Below are positions 1 through 12,301 of a DNA stretch of 64,000 bases, one piece after another. Within the stretch, counting starts at the first letter, position 1; each line of letters starts with the position of its first letter. Location: contig OZ231126.1 of assembly GCA_965153355.1 (NCBI GenBank), positions 14,756,001-14,820,000 of the forward strand, in the 5' to 3' direction. The stretch is from Flaccisagitta enflata (lineage: Eukaryota; Chaetognatha; Sagittoidea; Aphragmophora). The position numbers were made by a program, and so were the translations under genes. A model generated the notes under the pieces. The model had not been told where the DNA came from, did not search any database, and worked only from the letters and a program-made list of their open reading frames with translations.

Positions 1-593
1 TGGTCGGTCGGTCGATCGGTCCCAAATATTCTATATATTGCGAGCGGTCGTTTCATTACTATTCTCACTGTTCCTATACATTATTGTTTTATCAATTATC
101 ACCCCTACCCGCAAATTGTAAATCCGGTTGAAAATGCATTTCCATCGAGCAGAAATTTAGATTCGGTTTCAGATTTAAAATCTTTATCCATGCGAAAGAA
201 GAAAACCGTTAGTCAACGACATTTGAATAGGATTAAATCCGGTGGACTGGCAAGCATTTGATTTTTGAATGAGAGGCAAAAACAGAAAAGATTCAAGTCC
301 GAACAGGTTTTGGCCTTAGGGCTTTCCTTTCTTAGTTTATATACTACCAGACGCTATGCGCCTCTTCCTCCTCCTCCTCCTCTTCCTCCTCTTCCCCTTC
401 TCTCCTTCTTTCCGTCTTCCTTTTTCCTGTCTTCCGTTTCCTTTCAGTCTTCCTTCATTGATGGCCTTGAAAGAGAGTCGGCACTCAGGACTCGAGACTC
501 AGATCTCAGGACTCCTTGACTCGATAACACACAATCTGCCAAGTTAGATGATTGATGGTGCAGAAGAGGCACGATAAACCAGATGATAGAGTG
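1..593. other. Intergenic, no gene seen
   Basis: The first 25 bases are GGTC-type tetramers, probably the edge of one of the hairpin-ended mini-elements. A pyrimidine-rich tract lies at about 360-440. Open frames here are low-complexity (Pro/Leu/Ser) and show no domain or splice context. Confidence 0.5.
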
Positions 594-716
594 AACAAGA
601 CAAAGTAGTACAATAAGATGCGCCGTGTGGATCGTCAGGCGTTTGTGCTACCGACCAACAAACCAACAGACCGACGGACGGACACAGCCATTATAAAGGT
701 GCGTTAGCGCACCTAA
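594..716 (+). mobile_element. Hairpin-ended mini-element, AGGTGCG class
   Basis: It begins with a degenerate ACAAGACAAAGTAG (ACAAGGCC in better copies), followed by a GCGCCGTGTGGATCGTC block. A short ACGG tetramer tract comes next, and the element ends in the hairpin GGTGCG-TTA-GCGCACC followed by TAAC. The layout is that of the copies at 27821, 28246 and 51155. Confidence 0.6.
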
Positions 717-788
717 CAACGGGCATATGACGCCGCTGAAGGAATCTGCATCTGGAGGATGTTTCGGTCAATTTGCTGTTTTTATTGG

Positions 789-1023
789 AACAAGGCCGGA
801 TTCACGGCTACCCCAGTCGCGTGCGGGTGGGCAGGGGCTGTATTGTGGTCACTTGATCACTTGGGCAGGAGCAGTGAGGCCATAGACCGCAAAAACAAAA
901 AAAAAGTAAAGTGTGATGGACCGACCGACGGAGGGACGGACCGACGGACGGACCGACGGACGGACCGACGGACCGACGGACCGACAAAGCGGGGTGTTGA
1001 GTCGCGTAGCACGCGACTAAAAA
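789..1023 (+). mobile_element. Hairpin-ended mini-element, AGTCGCG class
   Basis: It starts AACAAGGCCGGATTCACGGC, a short GGCCG/CGGCT-type hairpin. Next come CCAGTCGCGTGCGGGTGGGC and a GC-rich body, then an ACGG/ACCG tetramer array at 918-985. The 3' end is AGTCGCG-TAG-CACGCGACT followed by AAAAA. There is no coding capacity. Confidence 0.75.
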
Positions 1024-1779
1024 TTATTTATGAAGTTTACATTTTTTTCTCCTGAAGGTGCAAATGATGAGGTTGTGTTTACCACCACATTTTTTTAGTA
1101 CTTGTTAGATCAAATACAGTGATGTAGAAGGCCACGCTAGACAAATGTGACCGATCGGGGGATCGACTGACGGATCAAATAGTGGCATCAACAGTCTCGT
1201 AGCAGCCGATGTAGAAAAGCAAAATGGCAGAAAATGGTAAAATGGTGGTAACCATGTTTGCCGGAATTGATTACTTCCGAAACTTAAGGGGAAAAAATGA
1301 TCGTGTATGGCAACACAAATTCTATCCAAAGACAACGGAAGCCGCCCACAAATATGTGCCGTAACGACAACCGGCCCAAAAGGCCGTGTGAGCAAAAACG
1401 CCTCAGCAGATTAACAGAATTTAATATCTCTCAAATATTCAACACTTTCCATGAATTGAATAACATTCTTGAGATTCTCTACATCATTTTTGACAGAGTC
1501 TCTCTCTCTCTCTCTCTCTCTCTCTGATTATTATATTATCTTATTTGAGACCCCATGCATTCCTGTGGTACAAGTTGTCAAAACTTCAATAACTCATGCC
1601 TCCATGAGACTCCAAGAGCGATTTCCACGAATGACAAAAATGTGACGCCTGATTTGCTCTTCCTCCTCCCCCCTATTTCCGGAATTTGGAGATTCTCGCC
1701 TTAACTCACTTATATCCTTCCAGGTAAGACCACTTCCCAAAACAGTTTGTGGGTTTCCTTTCCTCCTTCGTTTCGTTCT
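1024..1779. other. Intergenic; (CT)n tract, no gene seen
   Basis: It contains a (CT)n microsatellite at about 1498-1526. Short open frames lack domain similarity or splice context. A weak partial mini-element (CCGATCGGGGGATCGACTGA) sits near 1150. Confidence 0.5.
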
Positions 1780-1940
1780 TTTAAGTCGCGGACAAGCAAC
1801 TCTAGAAGAGGCTTTGTCCGTCCGTCAGTCGGTCGATCCGTCCGTAGTGGTGATCTAGTTGAGAAAGTGCGAAAACGCGCATTTCCGCACCTGCCCACCC
1901 GTCCGCGACTGATATTGGCCGTGTATCCGGCCTTGTTTCC
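1780..1940 (-). mobile_element. Hairpin-ended mini-element, AGTCGCG class
   Basis: Read on the plus strand it starts with AAGTCGCGGACAAGCAACTC. It then has the GTCCGTCCG array and CCTGCCCACCCGTCCGCGAC, and ends at GGCCGTGTATCCGGCCTTGT. A second partial hairpin plus CCGT tract at about 1948-2015 looks like a nested fragment of the same family. Confidence 0.75.
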
Positions 1941-2128
1941 ATTTTTGGTCGCATGCATGCGACTATTCAGTCCATATCGCTCTTTGTCATTTAGTCGATC
2001 AATCTGTCCGTCCGTCCGTTTTACTTTCTTGAACAATAAAAAGATCATTTTAGGAACCCAAAAATGTGTGTAAATCCCTTCTGACATTCAGCGCCTTATC
2101 GCACCTGCACATCCCGCAGTCTGTTTTT

Positions 2129-2670
2129 GGGCAGCGGCTCCGAAGGGGACATAGTCCTGTAGAACACAAGGGGACTCTGTCCATCCATCCGTCCGTACGT
2201 CCCTCCGTACGTCCATCCCCCCCTGCCCCATCCTCAGGGCGTTGTCTCCTTTGGGGCTTATTCTGACCCAAATTTTGCTAAAAAGCTCAAATCCAAGCAA
2301 TATGGCCAAAATCTAAGAAAAATGACCCAAATCCAAGCAATATGGACCAAATCTAAGCAAAATGGCCCAAATCTTGACAGAAATCTTCAATTCTGGCCTT
2401 TGGTCCATCATTTTGGCCCCTAAGACCTATATTGTGGCCTCTGATACCTAGATTCTGACCAGATTTGGGCCATTTTGCTTGGAATTGGGCCATCATGCTT
2501 GGAATTGGGCTATTATGCTTGGATTTGGGCCATATTGCTTGGATTTGGGCAATTAAGCAAAATTTGGGTCAGAATAGGCCCCATAGGAGACGAAACCCTG
2601 AGGATGGGGCAGGGGGGGATGAACAAATGAACGGGCGGACGGACGGACAGATTTCCCCTGTGTACAACTT
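2129..2670. mobile_element. Foldback element with GGGCAGCGGC ends
   Basis: The two halves are inverted copies around about 2400. The left half has GGGCAGCGGCTCCGAAGGGG, a TCCGT tract and CAGGGCG...TTCTGACCCAAATTTTG. The right half has CAAAATTTGGGTCAGAAT, CCCTGAGGATGGGG and an ACGG tract. The centre is filled with degenerate roughly 22-bp repeats of the type CCAAATCCAAGCAATATGG. It is related to the elements at 5338, 30609 and 51447. Confidence 0.65.
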
Positions 2671-3863
2671 GAAACACATACTACTCAAGCAGGGCACGAG
2701 TAACGCTTATCACTTACTGCCTTCGGGCTGCTATATATCTTATCAGACTTGCTCGCGCGAGAAACCGTCTTCCAAACGCGCAGTTGAAGGCACCCGTACT
2801 GGCCGTAGTCAACTAGTGCTGATCAGTGATTATGGAGGTAATCCCATTTCGAGGAAGACGCGAATTTTTTGCTCAAATTCACTCCTTTGAACACAACGCT
2901 ACCGCGATTAAAATAGATCATTTTAATAGAAAAATTGTTATTACTGACTCATTTGGGTTTAAACTAGCATGCGGTGCCTTTCTCTTTTCTCAAAAAATCT
3001 TGGTGATATCTTTTATTGAGCAGGATTCTTTCCTTGTCTAAAGAACCCTTTTTGTTGTATATGAAACATGAGACTGCAATATGTAAATGATGAAATGACT
3101 AAATTCGCCAGGGCTAGGTAATTGTCTATGTAGTCCTCACTTTGAGTGCGCCTAGCCACCTCCTTATGAGGTCGTATCCATCAATAATTGGGTCAGTTCG
3201 TTGCCGCGTCGGTGAGGCGGTCCGTCTGTCCGTCTTTTACACTTGAGTCACAATGACAGACCCTATTCTTCGCATCGCGCTGCTCCTTCCTAGTGTCTGA
3301 CAGGCAGACTAGTGAGACTACATCACTGCGTCTGCCCATCCACACACAACCATAGTTGCCGAATGCCAACCTGTCGTATATCCGACCTTGCTTTTACTTT
3401 TCAGTCGCTGGTGTGTCCGTAGGAAGGTATGCACGTATGCAGGTATAAAGGTTGATAACGCGAAATCATCGATGACGCGAAATCCGCGGAGGTGATGACC
3501 TCTGAGTATTACGGCGCCTGTCCAGCCACATAACAGCCCTCGCCCTGCCCAATGCTACCACTGCCCATCCGCATTACTGCCCCTGTCCATCAACCAGTGC
3601 AGCGACTACTTATCGACCGTGTATACGGCCTTGTTTTTTAAAGGTAGGTATTTCATGTATTTTTTGGTAGACGCGGTCAAATTCCACGCTTGAACATGAC
3701 AAATGTCAATTTGATGGCTCATGGGTGGCGATTCGGGGTCATAAGTCAGTCGGCATCATGCCTCGACTCGAACCGCATTTCGGAAAAAAGCTTCATGAAA
3801 ATTATGACTCTGAGGAGATATATGATCATCGTCGATAAGGGTTGATGATGAAGAGGAGGAGAA

Positions 3864-3866
<3 letters not shown>
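2671..3866. other. Intergenic, no gene seen
   Basis: This is mixed-composition sequence with scattered fragments of the mini-element family (GTCCGTCTGTCC near 3220; GTGTATACGGCCTTGTTTTT near 3617). There is no open frame with recognisable domain content. Confidence 0.45.
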
Positions 3867-4582
<716 letters not shown>

Positions 4583-4757
4583 AGGAGAGGGAGCTGGAGG
4601 AGGCAGGAGGAGGACGTTAACATTCCGGCAGAACGGAGGATATCACTCCAAATTTTTGCGGCTTTTCGTGGGAGAAAATCGATGTTTTCGAGGTAGAAAG
4701 AGCAAAATAAAATGTTTTTTTTTCTGCACGAATTTTGCCTTCTAGCTTCTAATGAAA

Positions 4758-4888
4758 ACAAGGCCGTATGCACCTCCCCTAAGTCGCGAACGGGTTGGAA
4801 AGAGCGGAAAACAGAAATGTGACTGACCGACGGACTGAAGGACCGAGCGACACGGCAAGTTCTAGAGTCGCGTGTCCGCGACTAAAAA
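4758..4888 (+). mobile_element. Hairpin-ended mini-element, AGTCGCG class
   Basis: It starts ACAAGGCCGTATGCACCTCC and CTAAGTCGCG. It has a short ACCGACGGAC tract and ends with the perfect hairpin AGTCGCG-TGTC-CGCGACT followed by AAAAA. Confidence 0.75.
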
Positions 4889-5100
4889 GTCAAATAATTT
4901 GACCACTAAACTGAGTCTCTTTTCATTGGCATCAAACCACTGCGCTGCAAGGATTATGACAAAAGATGCACATTGATTTGGACATCAGCTGATCAGCGTG
5001 GAACCGATCAAATGTTTGTTGCATCATTGTTTTATTGTGTATGATATCAGTACTATGATACTCCTATGATCGCATATAATATTGTTCCACTTTTCATAAA
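4889..5100. other. Intergenic, no gene seen
   Basis: AT-rich spacer with no motif I can support. Confidence 0.4.
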
Positions 5101-5168
5101 ACAACGCCGGATATACGGCTACTCCAGTCCCGTGCGGGTGAGCAGGGGCAGTATCTAAGGTCACTAGA
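5101..5168 (+). mobile_element. Partial hairpin-ended mini-element
   Basis: Only the CAAGGCC-end half is present (ACAACGCCGGATATACGGCT, then CCAGTCCCGTGCGGGTGAGC). The tetramer array and terminal hairpin are missing; the neighbouring foldback element may have interrupted it. Confidence 0.6.
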
Positions 5169-5337
5169 GAATTTGCCTATGTGCAGAACTGCAGATATCG
5201 ATTCATAGGACTATTTTGATTAGGGACACACACACACAAAAAAAACAGGTCGCCCAAGGGCAATATGTGGTCAACGATACCCGTTGCCCTGCTTTGCATG
5301 GTTGTAAATTGGAATGAGAGGAAGCAAGGCAGCGGCC

Positions 5338-5757
5338 CCGAAGGAGACGAAGTCCTGTAGAACACAGGGGATTTTGTTGTCCATTCGTCCATCCGTCCAT
5401 CCGTCCATCCTCCCAGGCCCTCTCAGGCCTGAAATCTGCCCTCTCAGGCCTGAAATCTACCCTCTTAGGCCTGAAATCTGCCCTCTCAGGCCTTGAATCT
5501 GCGAGGGCAGATTTTAGGCCTGAGGGGACAGGTTTCAGGCCTGAGTAAGCGGATTTCAGGCCTGAGAGGGCAGATTCAAGGGCTGAGAGGGCAGATTTCA
5601 AGCCTGAGAGGACAGATTTCAGGCCTGAGAGGGTAGATTTCAGGCCTGAGAGGGCTTGGAGGGGACTGATGAACAAATGGACGAACAGACGAATGGACGA
5701 ACAAAAGTCCCCCTGTGTTTTACAGGACTTCGTGCCCTTTGGGGCCGCTGCCCAAAA
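5338..5757. mobile_element. Foldback element with internal 22-bp repeats
   Basis: Inverted ends run GGCAGCGGCCCCGAAGGAG...GTCCTGTAGAACACAGGGG on the left and CCCCCTGTGTTTTACAGGAC...TTTGGGGCCGCTGCCC on the right. Next inward are CCAT/CGTC tracts. The core is about ten copies of a roughly 22-bp unit (CTCTCAGGCCTGAAATCTGC) that flips orientation at about 5500, so the whole element can fold on itself. No coding capacity. Confidence 0.8.
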
Positions 5758-6088
5758 ACACTGCGGCGGCTTTTCCTTGTTTCATCTCCCGCTCATCAAA
5801 AGATGTAAGTCAGGGACTGGGAAAATGGTGGCAAAAAGTAAGTCAGTAAAAATTTGACGGCGAATAAGTAGGGCTTTCTTTTCCTTACCTTTGACCGAAG
5901 AAGGAAATTCAAAAGTTAACGGCAAAGATTATATTCTTGCCATTGGTTCGTTTTAGTCTTGAGGTGGAATTTTTAGTTCTCGTGTCCTTCTTGAGTCCCT
6001 TCTTTTTTAGATAGCGTCATCAATGTGAAGTCTGATGTCATGGAACCTTCTTTTTCCGCAATTTGCGTCATGAGTTGTTTTAAGGAGC
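5758..6088. other. Intergenic, no gene seen
   Basis: Nothing recognisable in either strand. Confidence 0.4.
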
Positions 6089-6310
6089 GCCTTTTTAGTT
6101 GCGGACACGCAACTCTATAAGGGGCTTTGTCCGTCCCTCCGTCCATCCGTCGGTCCGTCGGTAATGATCGAGTCGAAAAGTGGGGAAACAAGCGTTTTTA
6201 AAAGAAGCTTTTTATGTATATGTCTGTGTTGGAAGGGAGGTTGGAAGGGGCGTTGGGTGTGGATGGGGGTTGGATGCCCCTGCCCACCTGTCCCCAACGA
6301 TATTGTGACC
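6089..6310 (-). mobile_element. Hairpin-ended mini-element, diverged
   Basis: On the plus strand it reads TTTTTAGTTGCGGACACGCA, ACTCTATAAGGGGCTTTGTC, a CCGTC array, and then GCCCCTGCCCACCTGTCCCC near the far end. The GGCCTTGTT terminus is lost and a roughly 60-bp GGAAGG/GTTGG-rich segment is inserted near 6225. Confidence 0.6.
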
Positions 6311-7240
6311 CCGCGTCACTCGTTTTGTTCTTCTTTCTCAGGTGGCAAGGTCTTCGAACAAAATTGGCATGATAGTGGGCATGTTTTGCAGGAATGTTTT
6401 TTCTGAACGACTCATCCCTATTCAAGAAAGCGTGCTTGCCAACAAGTTTGTCGATCGGTACGTCGGTAGGTATCTCTATTTAGTAATAAGACGTATGTGA
6501 TGATGCATGACCTGAAAAAGGTCGAAATACTAAAAATTGCTGATAACTTAGCAAGTTAGCAATCGCTAGGACAGCCATATTAATTCAAAATCACGGCACA
6601 TTCTAGCACTTCATGCTTTGAGAAAAAGCTTCAGACGAATGCGAAAAAGGGAATTCCAAGTAGGAAATAATCCATTCATTCCCGCTGGCGCAGCAATGCC
6701 TTAGAAACCAGTAATTTAGTTTATTTCCCCCTTTGTCAATATTTGGTCGTCCGTGTATGATTGATTCATCGAATATTTCTTTGAAGCATATTTAGTCAGA
6801 AAAAGGTGTCTAACTTTGTACCTCTCGCTTATATCGAGGTTAAATGTGGGACAACTTTCATGAGTCAGAAATGACAAAAATTGACAGAAATAGACGAAAA
6901 TGTCGATTCGGGTCATGAAAGAAGGTTAAAAGATCAAAATCGCGTGATGGCTCTTGTTATGAGGATTTCGATTTGATATGTAAAATTGCAGTGATGCAGA
7001 AACGATCCCTGATATTTTGACAAGTAGATCAATGCGTGACCGAACGACCGAGGAACTAACGGAAAAAAGACGGTAATAGATACAAAGATTCGAATTTCTG
7101 ACAGACGCGCCGGGGCACCTGACAAACCGTTTGTACAGGAATAGAAATGCGCGTTTCCGCAATTTATAACTCGAGCGTCACGCACTAACCAACGGGCGGA
7201 CAGACGGGCAAAGCCACCTTTATAACTGCATGTCGGCAAA
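6311..7240. other. Intergenic, no gene seen
   Basis: A diverged fragment of the hairpin element family occurs around 7030-7220 (GCGCCGGGGCACCTGACA, GGGCGGACAGACGGGCAAAG). The rest is AT-rich without recognisable features. Confidence 0.4.
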
Positions 7241-7641
7241 TACACTCTTTTCTTTGACTAAGAACCTTGTTTATAAGAACATTGAGGCTCAGATTTGAAA
7301 AAAAATAAGAACAATCATAAGAACATTGTCAGCCTCACAATAGGGAGGATTATAAGAACATTCTTACTGGTTTTGCACTAGGTTAACTGAGGGAACTGCT
7401 GTAAATAAAAAGAATTATGACTGTGTTATTATGGCTTACATCAATCAGTCTTACACTTTGTTTGTGATTGATATTTTAGTTCTCATATCCTTTCTATTAG
7501 AATTAGATCATTCACGTAAAAGCTGACAATTAGAAAAAATAAGAACATCTTAAGAACAATTTGAGCCTCAAATCACTTTAAAAATAAGAACATTGAGCCT
7601 CAGAAAAAAATAACATGTTCTTATAAGAAAAAAAGAGTGTA
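7241..7641. mobile_element. Mariner-like MITE (TA flanks, CACTCTTTT ends)
   Basis: Terminal inverted repeats are TACACTCTTTTCTTTGACTA on the left and the complementary ...AGAAAAAAAGAGTGTA on the right. Subterminal TTATAAGAACAT and GAGCCTCA motifs are also inverted. A TA dinucleotide at each end would fit a Tc1/mariner-type target site. Internal sequence is AT-rich and noncoding. Half-copies sharing TTATAAGAAC motifs occur near 14930 and 21490. Confidence 0.7.
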
Positions 7642-8309
7642 ATGAGACGCTTTTTGCGGTTTCCAGTTTGCCCGTTGTTATACAGTGCGCATATGCATAC
7701 AAAGTCAGCTCCTCATCGAGATTGTCGTTTACATTCGATCTCGCATGTTTAAAACCAGTTCACGAAAAATGCGTTTTAAAAATTGACGGAAACTCAATCA
7801 ACTGGTTTTTCGAGTTCGGTGTCCACCGGCTCATTGTGATTTCGCTATAATTAGTTTTTCTACATGCTGTAACATGAAAAAGGAATCGGTAAGTACGAAC
7901 ATTGTGTTTTATCTTCAATATATCCGTTCATCACGAAACCTTTTCTTTTCAAATTGAGCGCCTTAAATTTCAAACTTTGGGATTGATTCCCAGAACGAAA
8001 ACTCGCTCTCGAAGAGTGAGAGTGTCTACAGAAATATCTATAGAGAGGGAAGAGGAAGAAAAGAAAGGGACTAAGTCTAAATCTAAGGGAAGAAAACTGT
8101 CTTGTGAAGAGATTCCTTTTCGTTAGCTATCTTTAACTGTTCTCCCGCAACTTCAACTGTTCTCCAGCATTTATTTGTCGTTGTTGATGATGATAAAATC
8201 GGATTTGAAACAAAACCATATCTTAGTAGAATACAAGCCCAAAGGGCTAAAGTCGCCAAGGGGAGGGTACTGGGCAGGAGCAGTGCTAAAAAGAAATATT
8301 TACGCTCAC
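7642..8309. other. Intergenic, no gene seen
   Basis: A short open frame at 7902-8126 ends in a Lys/Glu/Ser-rich stretch, but it has no domain, start context or splice partner that I can support. Confidence 0.4.
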
Positions 8310-11004
8310 ACATATACAGTCTATGGACAAAACGACAATCGCAACTTTTGCTAATCACTGGTAGGATGCTGAGGTGTGATCTTTTTCAAAATGCAGGCTT
8401 ATAACTGCTATGTAGAAAATTACTAAGGACTGAAGCAAACTTACAGAAGAACAATTACCACAGGGAGGCCATGTAAATTGTTAAAATGAACTTTTTAAAA
8501 ATTGAAAGCATATATGTTGGCATTCAGTCGCAAAGCCAGCCAGCAAATGTCAACTACCCTCCGTAAGTGTCAACTATCCCCCACAAGTGTCAAATCCCCC
8601 CCGCAGGTGTTGTCTACCCCCGGGCAAGTGTCACCTACCCCTCCAATTGTCCACTACCCCCTGCAAGTGTTGACTACCCCCCGCAAGTGTCGACTACCCC
8701 TCGCAAGTGTCGACTAGCTTTCGCAAGTGACAACTACCTGCAAGTGTCTACTACCCGCTGCAAGTGTTAACTACCCCCCACAAGTGTTGAATACCTCCCT
8801 CAAGTGTTGTCTACCCCGCAAAAGTGTCGACTACCCCCCAAAAGTGTCAACTACTCCCCAATTGTTGACTACCCCCCGCAAGTGTTGACTACCCCCCTTT
8901 AAGTGTCGACTACCTCCCGCAAGTATCAACTACCCCCGGTAAGTTTTGACTTCCTCTGTAAGTGTTGACTACCCCCTGCAAGTGTCAACCACCCCCTGCA
9001 AGTGTCGAATACTCCCCCCAAGTGTTGAATACTCTCAAAAGTGTCAACTATCCCTAAAAGTGTTGACTACCACCCCCACTACCCCCTGCAAGAGTTAACT
9101 ACCCCTGGCAAGTGTTGACTACCCCCGACAAGTGTCGACTACCCCTGGCAAGTGTTGACTACCCCCCGCAAGTGTCAACTACCCCTTGCAAGTGTTGATT
9201 ACCCCTTGACAGTGTAGACTACCTCGGGAAGTGTCAATTCCCCCTCCAAGTGCGAACTACCGCTCGCAAGTGTTGACTACCCCTTGCGAGTGTCAGTTAC
9301 CCCCAGCAAGTGTCAACTACCCCTGGCAAGTGTTGACTACCCCTGGCAAGTATCTATCACCTCTGCAAGTGTTGACTACCCCCCAAATGTCAACTACCCC
9401 CCTGCAAGTGTCGACCACCCTGCACAAGTGTCAACTACCCTTCAAGTGTCAACCTCCCGCTCAAGTGTCGACTACCCTGCAAGTGTATACTACCCCCAAG
9501 TGTCAACTACCTCCAAAAGTGTAGACTACCCTGCCTCAACTCCTCTCCAAGTGCTGACTACCCCCTGCAAGTGTCGACTATCCCCTCAAAAGTGTAGACT
9601 ACCCCAGCTAGTTTCAACTCCCCCTTGAAGTGTAGACCACCCCCGGCAAGTGTCAACAACCCCTGGTAAGTGTTGAATACCCCTGGCAAGAATCAACTAC
9701 CCCCTGCAAGTGTTGATTATTCCTCTCAAATGTTGATGACTTCCCATAAGTGTTTACTACCCTCGCAACATCAACTGCAAATGTCAACTACCCCCTACTA
9801 GCGTTAAATACCCTTTGAAAGGTTGACTACCCCAAACATAAACTTCCCAGGTGGTAGTTGACACTTTTGGGGGTAGACAACACTGTGTGTCGACACTTGT
9901 GGGGGTATTCGACACTTGTAGGGGTAGTCAACACTTGTCAGGGGTAGTAAACATTTGAGGGGGGTAGTCAACACTAGGGGGTAGTTGATTCTTGCCGAGG
10001 GTTGTTGATACCTGTGGGGGTATTCAACACTTGTGGGGGGTAGTTGACACTTGCGGGGGTAGTCGACATTTACGTGGTGTAGTGGACACCTGGGGGGTAG
10101 TCAATATTTGCAGAGGGTAGTCAACACTAGTTGACACTTGCAGTGGGTAGTCAACACTTGCAAGGGGTAGTCAATGCTTGGCTTGGGAGTTGACACTTGC
10201 TGGGGGTAGTCCACACTTCTGGGGGTAGTTGACACTTGCAGGGTAGGTAGTCGGCCCTTGTGGGGTAGTTGACACTTGCGGGGAGTCCACACTTTTGGGG
10301 TAGACAACACTTGTGGGGGGTATTTGACACATATGGGGGGTAGTTGACGTTAGCAAGAGTAGTCAACACTAGTGGGGGTATTCAACATTTGAGGGGGTAG
10401 TTGACACTTGCAGGGGGTAGTCAACACGCTCCGGGGGTACTCAACACTTTGAGGGGTAGTCGACACTTGCAGGGGGTAGTCTTCACTAAAAGGAGGTATT
10501 TAACAATTGCAGAGGGGTAGTTGACACTTGCAGGTGGTAGTTGACACTTGCAGGGGGTAGTAGACACTTGCAGGGGGGTAGTCAACACTTGCAAAAGGTA
10601 GTCGACATTTGCAAGAGGTAGGCGACACTTGCGGGGGGTAGTTAACACTTGCAGGGGGTAGTGGACAAATGGAGGGGTAGGTGACACTTGCCCGGGGGCA
10701 GACGACACCTGGGGGTGGTATTCGACACTTGCGGGGGGTAGTTGACACATGCGGGGGGTAGTTGACATTTGCTGGCCGGCATTGCGACTGAATTTCAACA
10801 TATGCTTTCAATTTTCAAAAAAGTTCATTTTAACTATTTACATGGCCTCTCTGTAGTAATTGTTCTTCTGTAAGTTTGCTTCAGTCCTTAGTATTTTTCT
10901 ACATGGCAGTTATAAGCCTGCATTTTGAAAAAGATCACACCTCAGCATCCTACCAGTGATTAGCAAAAGTTGCAATTGCCGTTTTGTCCATAGACTGTAT
11001 ATGT
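8310..11004. mobile_element. Foldback (FB/TU-like) element with tandem-repeat arms
   Basis: A 2.7 kb near-palindrome. The outer about 200 bp at 8310-8520 (ACATATACAGTCTATGGACA start) recur inverted at 10800-11004. Inside, each arm is a tandem array of a roughly 19-20 bp unit: CCCCGCAAGTGTTGACTA on the left (8540-9838), and its complement on the right (9855-10780). A spacer of about 17 bp separates the arms near 9838-9854. Long inverted arms built of short tandem subrepeats are the hallmark of foldback elements such as Drosophila FB and sea urchin TU. No transposase frame is present and I see no target duplication. Confidence 0.85.
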
Positions 11005-12000
11005 ACTGCTAGAACTGACACAACTATGACTGACCTAAAACCCCCCCCCCCAAAAAAAAAAGACATAAAAATCAAAAATGTTACGGATGGAGCGACATAC
11101 ATTGGGACGGAAGGAATGACGGACGGATGGACAGAAGGACTGACACATCAAGGTGTAGAGTCGCATGTCCTCGATCAAAAATCCGTCTTTCATTTTCACT
11201 TTTGTATGAATTTACGTGTTTTCATCATCATATCTACAATCTAATCCTGAAAAACTTCCTCAAAAATTTTCTCAGTTGCGTTCGCCAGATTTTTCTACAT
11301 CAACAGCATGCATACCCCGCTACAACGGATGTCGGAAAACGCGCATTGAAGATGTTGTGATTGTTTGTAGGAGATTGTGTGAGTTTGTGTCTTCCCGCCT
11401 ACGCACAGTAAATTGTCATGAAAAATAAGTAGCCAAAGTGGTCATTTCAGCGGTCCAATTTTTCTAGTTCACGTCATCAGTTGACTCATCTGGGGGCCAA
11501 GTCCAAAAAGAATTTTTCAAAAATATTATTTTAAACCATTACTACAGACGTTTTCTTAAAATTGTCCATCTCTCATTTAACACATAAAGTAATGGGAATC
11601 CAAATTCGCACAAAAAAGTTGCAGGCTTTTCTAGGCTTTTGAAAAATCAGCATTTTCCTTGTATCCCCCTAGTCCCAATCGACTCGCTGGATTTGACTGT
11701 GATGCGCGTGATTGCGCTTGTGAGTTTGAGAGGAGATATAGACAAAAGTTGATTTACGATATCATACAAATTAGCGCAAAGCAAATCTTGTGAGATTTGA
11801 CGTAGAGGCAGCATTTTCATCAACTTACTGTCGCTGATTTGATTCTTTACTAAAGTAAAGTAAAAGGGCCGGATACACGGCCAATAAGTAGTCGCTGATG
11901 AGTGGGCAGGGGCAGTAATGCGGTTAGGCAGGGGCAGTATCTGGACTGGCAAGAGAGAGAGAGAGATCTTGCCCAATGTGTTCGATTTTACGCTAATTTA
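11005..12000. other. Intergenic with mini-element fragments
   Basis: Fragments of the hairpin-ended family occur at about 11080-11187 (ACGG array, GTAGAGTCGCATGTCCTCGA, TCAAAAATC) and 11866-11950 (GGGCCGGATACACGGCCA, GGGCAGGGGCAGTA twice). A short GA tract is at 11951. No gene is seen. Confidence 0.5.
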
Positions 12001-12175
12001 AACAAGGCCGGATACATGAAAAGAAAGTCACGGACCATTAGGCAGGGGCTATAATGCAAAAACCGCTCGCAATTAAAAAAAAATTGGGATTGACGGACGG
12101 ATGGATGGGCAGACGGACGGATGGACAGATGGATGGACGGACAAGGAGTAGAATTGCGTGTCTGCAACTAAAAAT
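12001..12175 (+). mobile_element. Hairpin-ended mini-element, TTGCG variant
   Basis: It starts AACAAGGCCGGATACATG, has a GACGGACGGATGG array at 12091-12142, and ends AATTGCG-TGTC-TGCAACT followed by AAAAA. The hairpin arms both deviate from TCGCG/CGCGA, to TTGCG/TGCAA. A second ACGG stretch follows at 12180-12215. Confidence 0.7.
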
Positions 12176-12301
12176 GCTATGGACGGACCAACGGATGGAC
12201 AGACAAAGCCTCTTATGGAGTCGCTTTGCCTTATTTAAGGAACTGTAACTCAAGTAACGAGCGTTTAAGTTAGGCTATGAATATATGAAGCAGGCGCAAG
12301 A

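Noticed and set aside
8530-10790. CRISPR-like regular short repeats
   Set aside because: The 19-20 bp units are contiguous with no unique spacers and invert at the centre; the context is eukaryotic.
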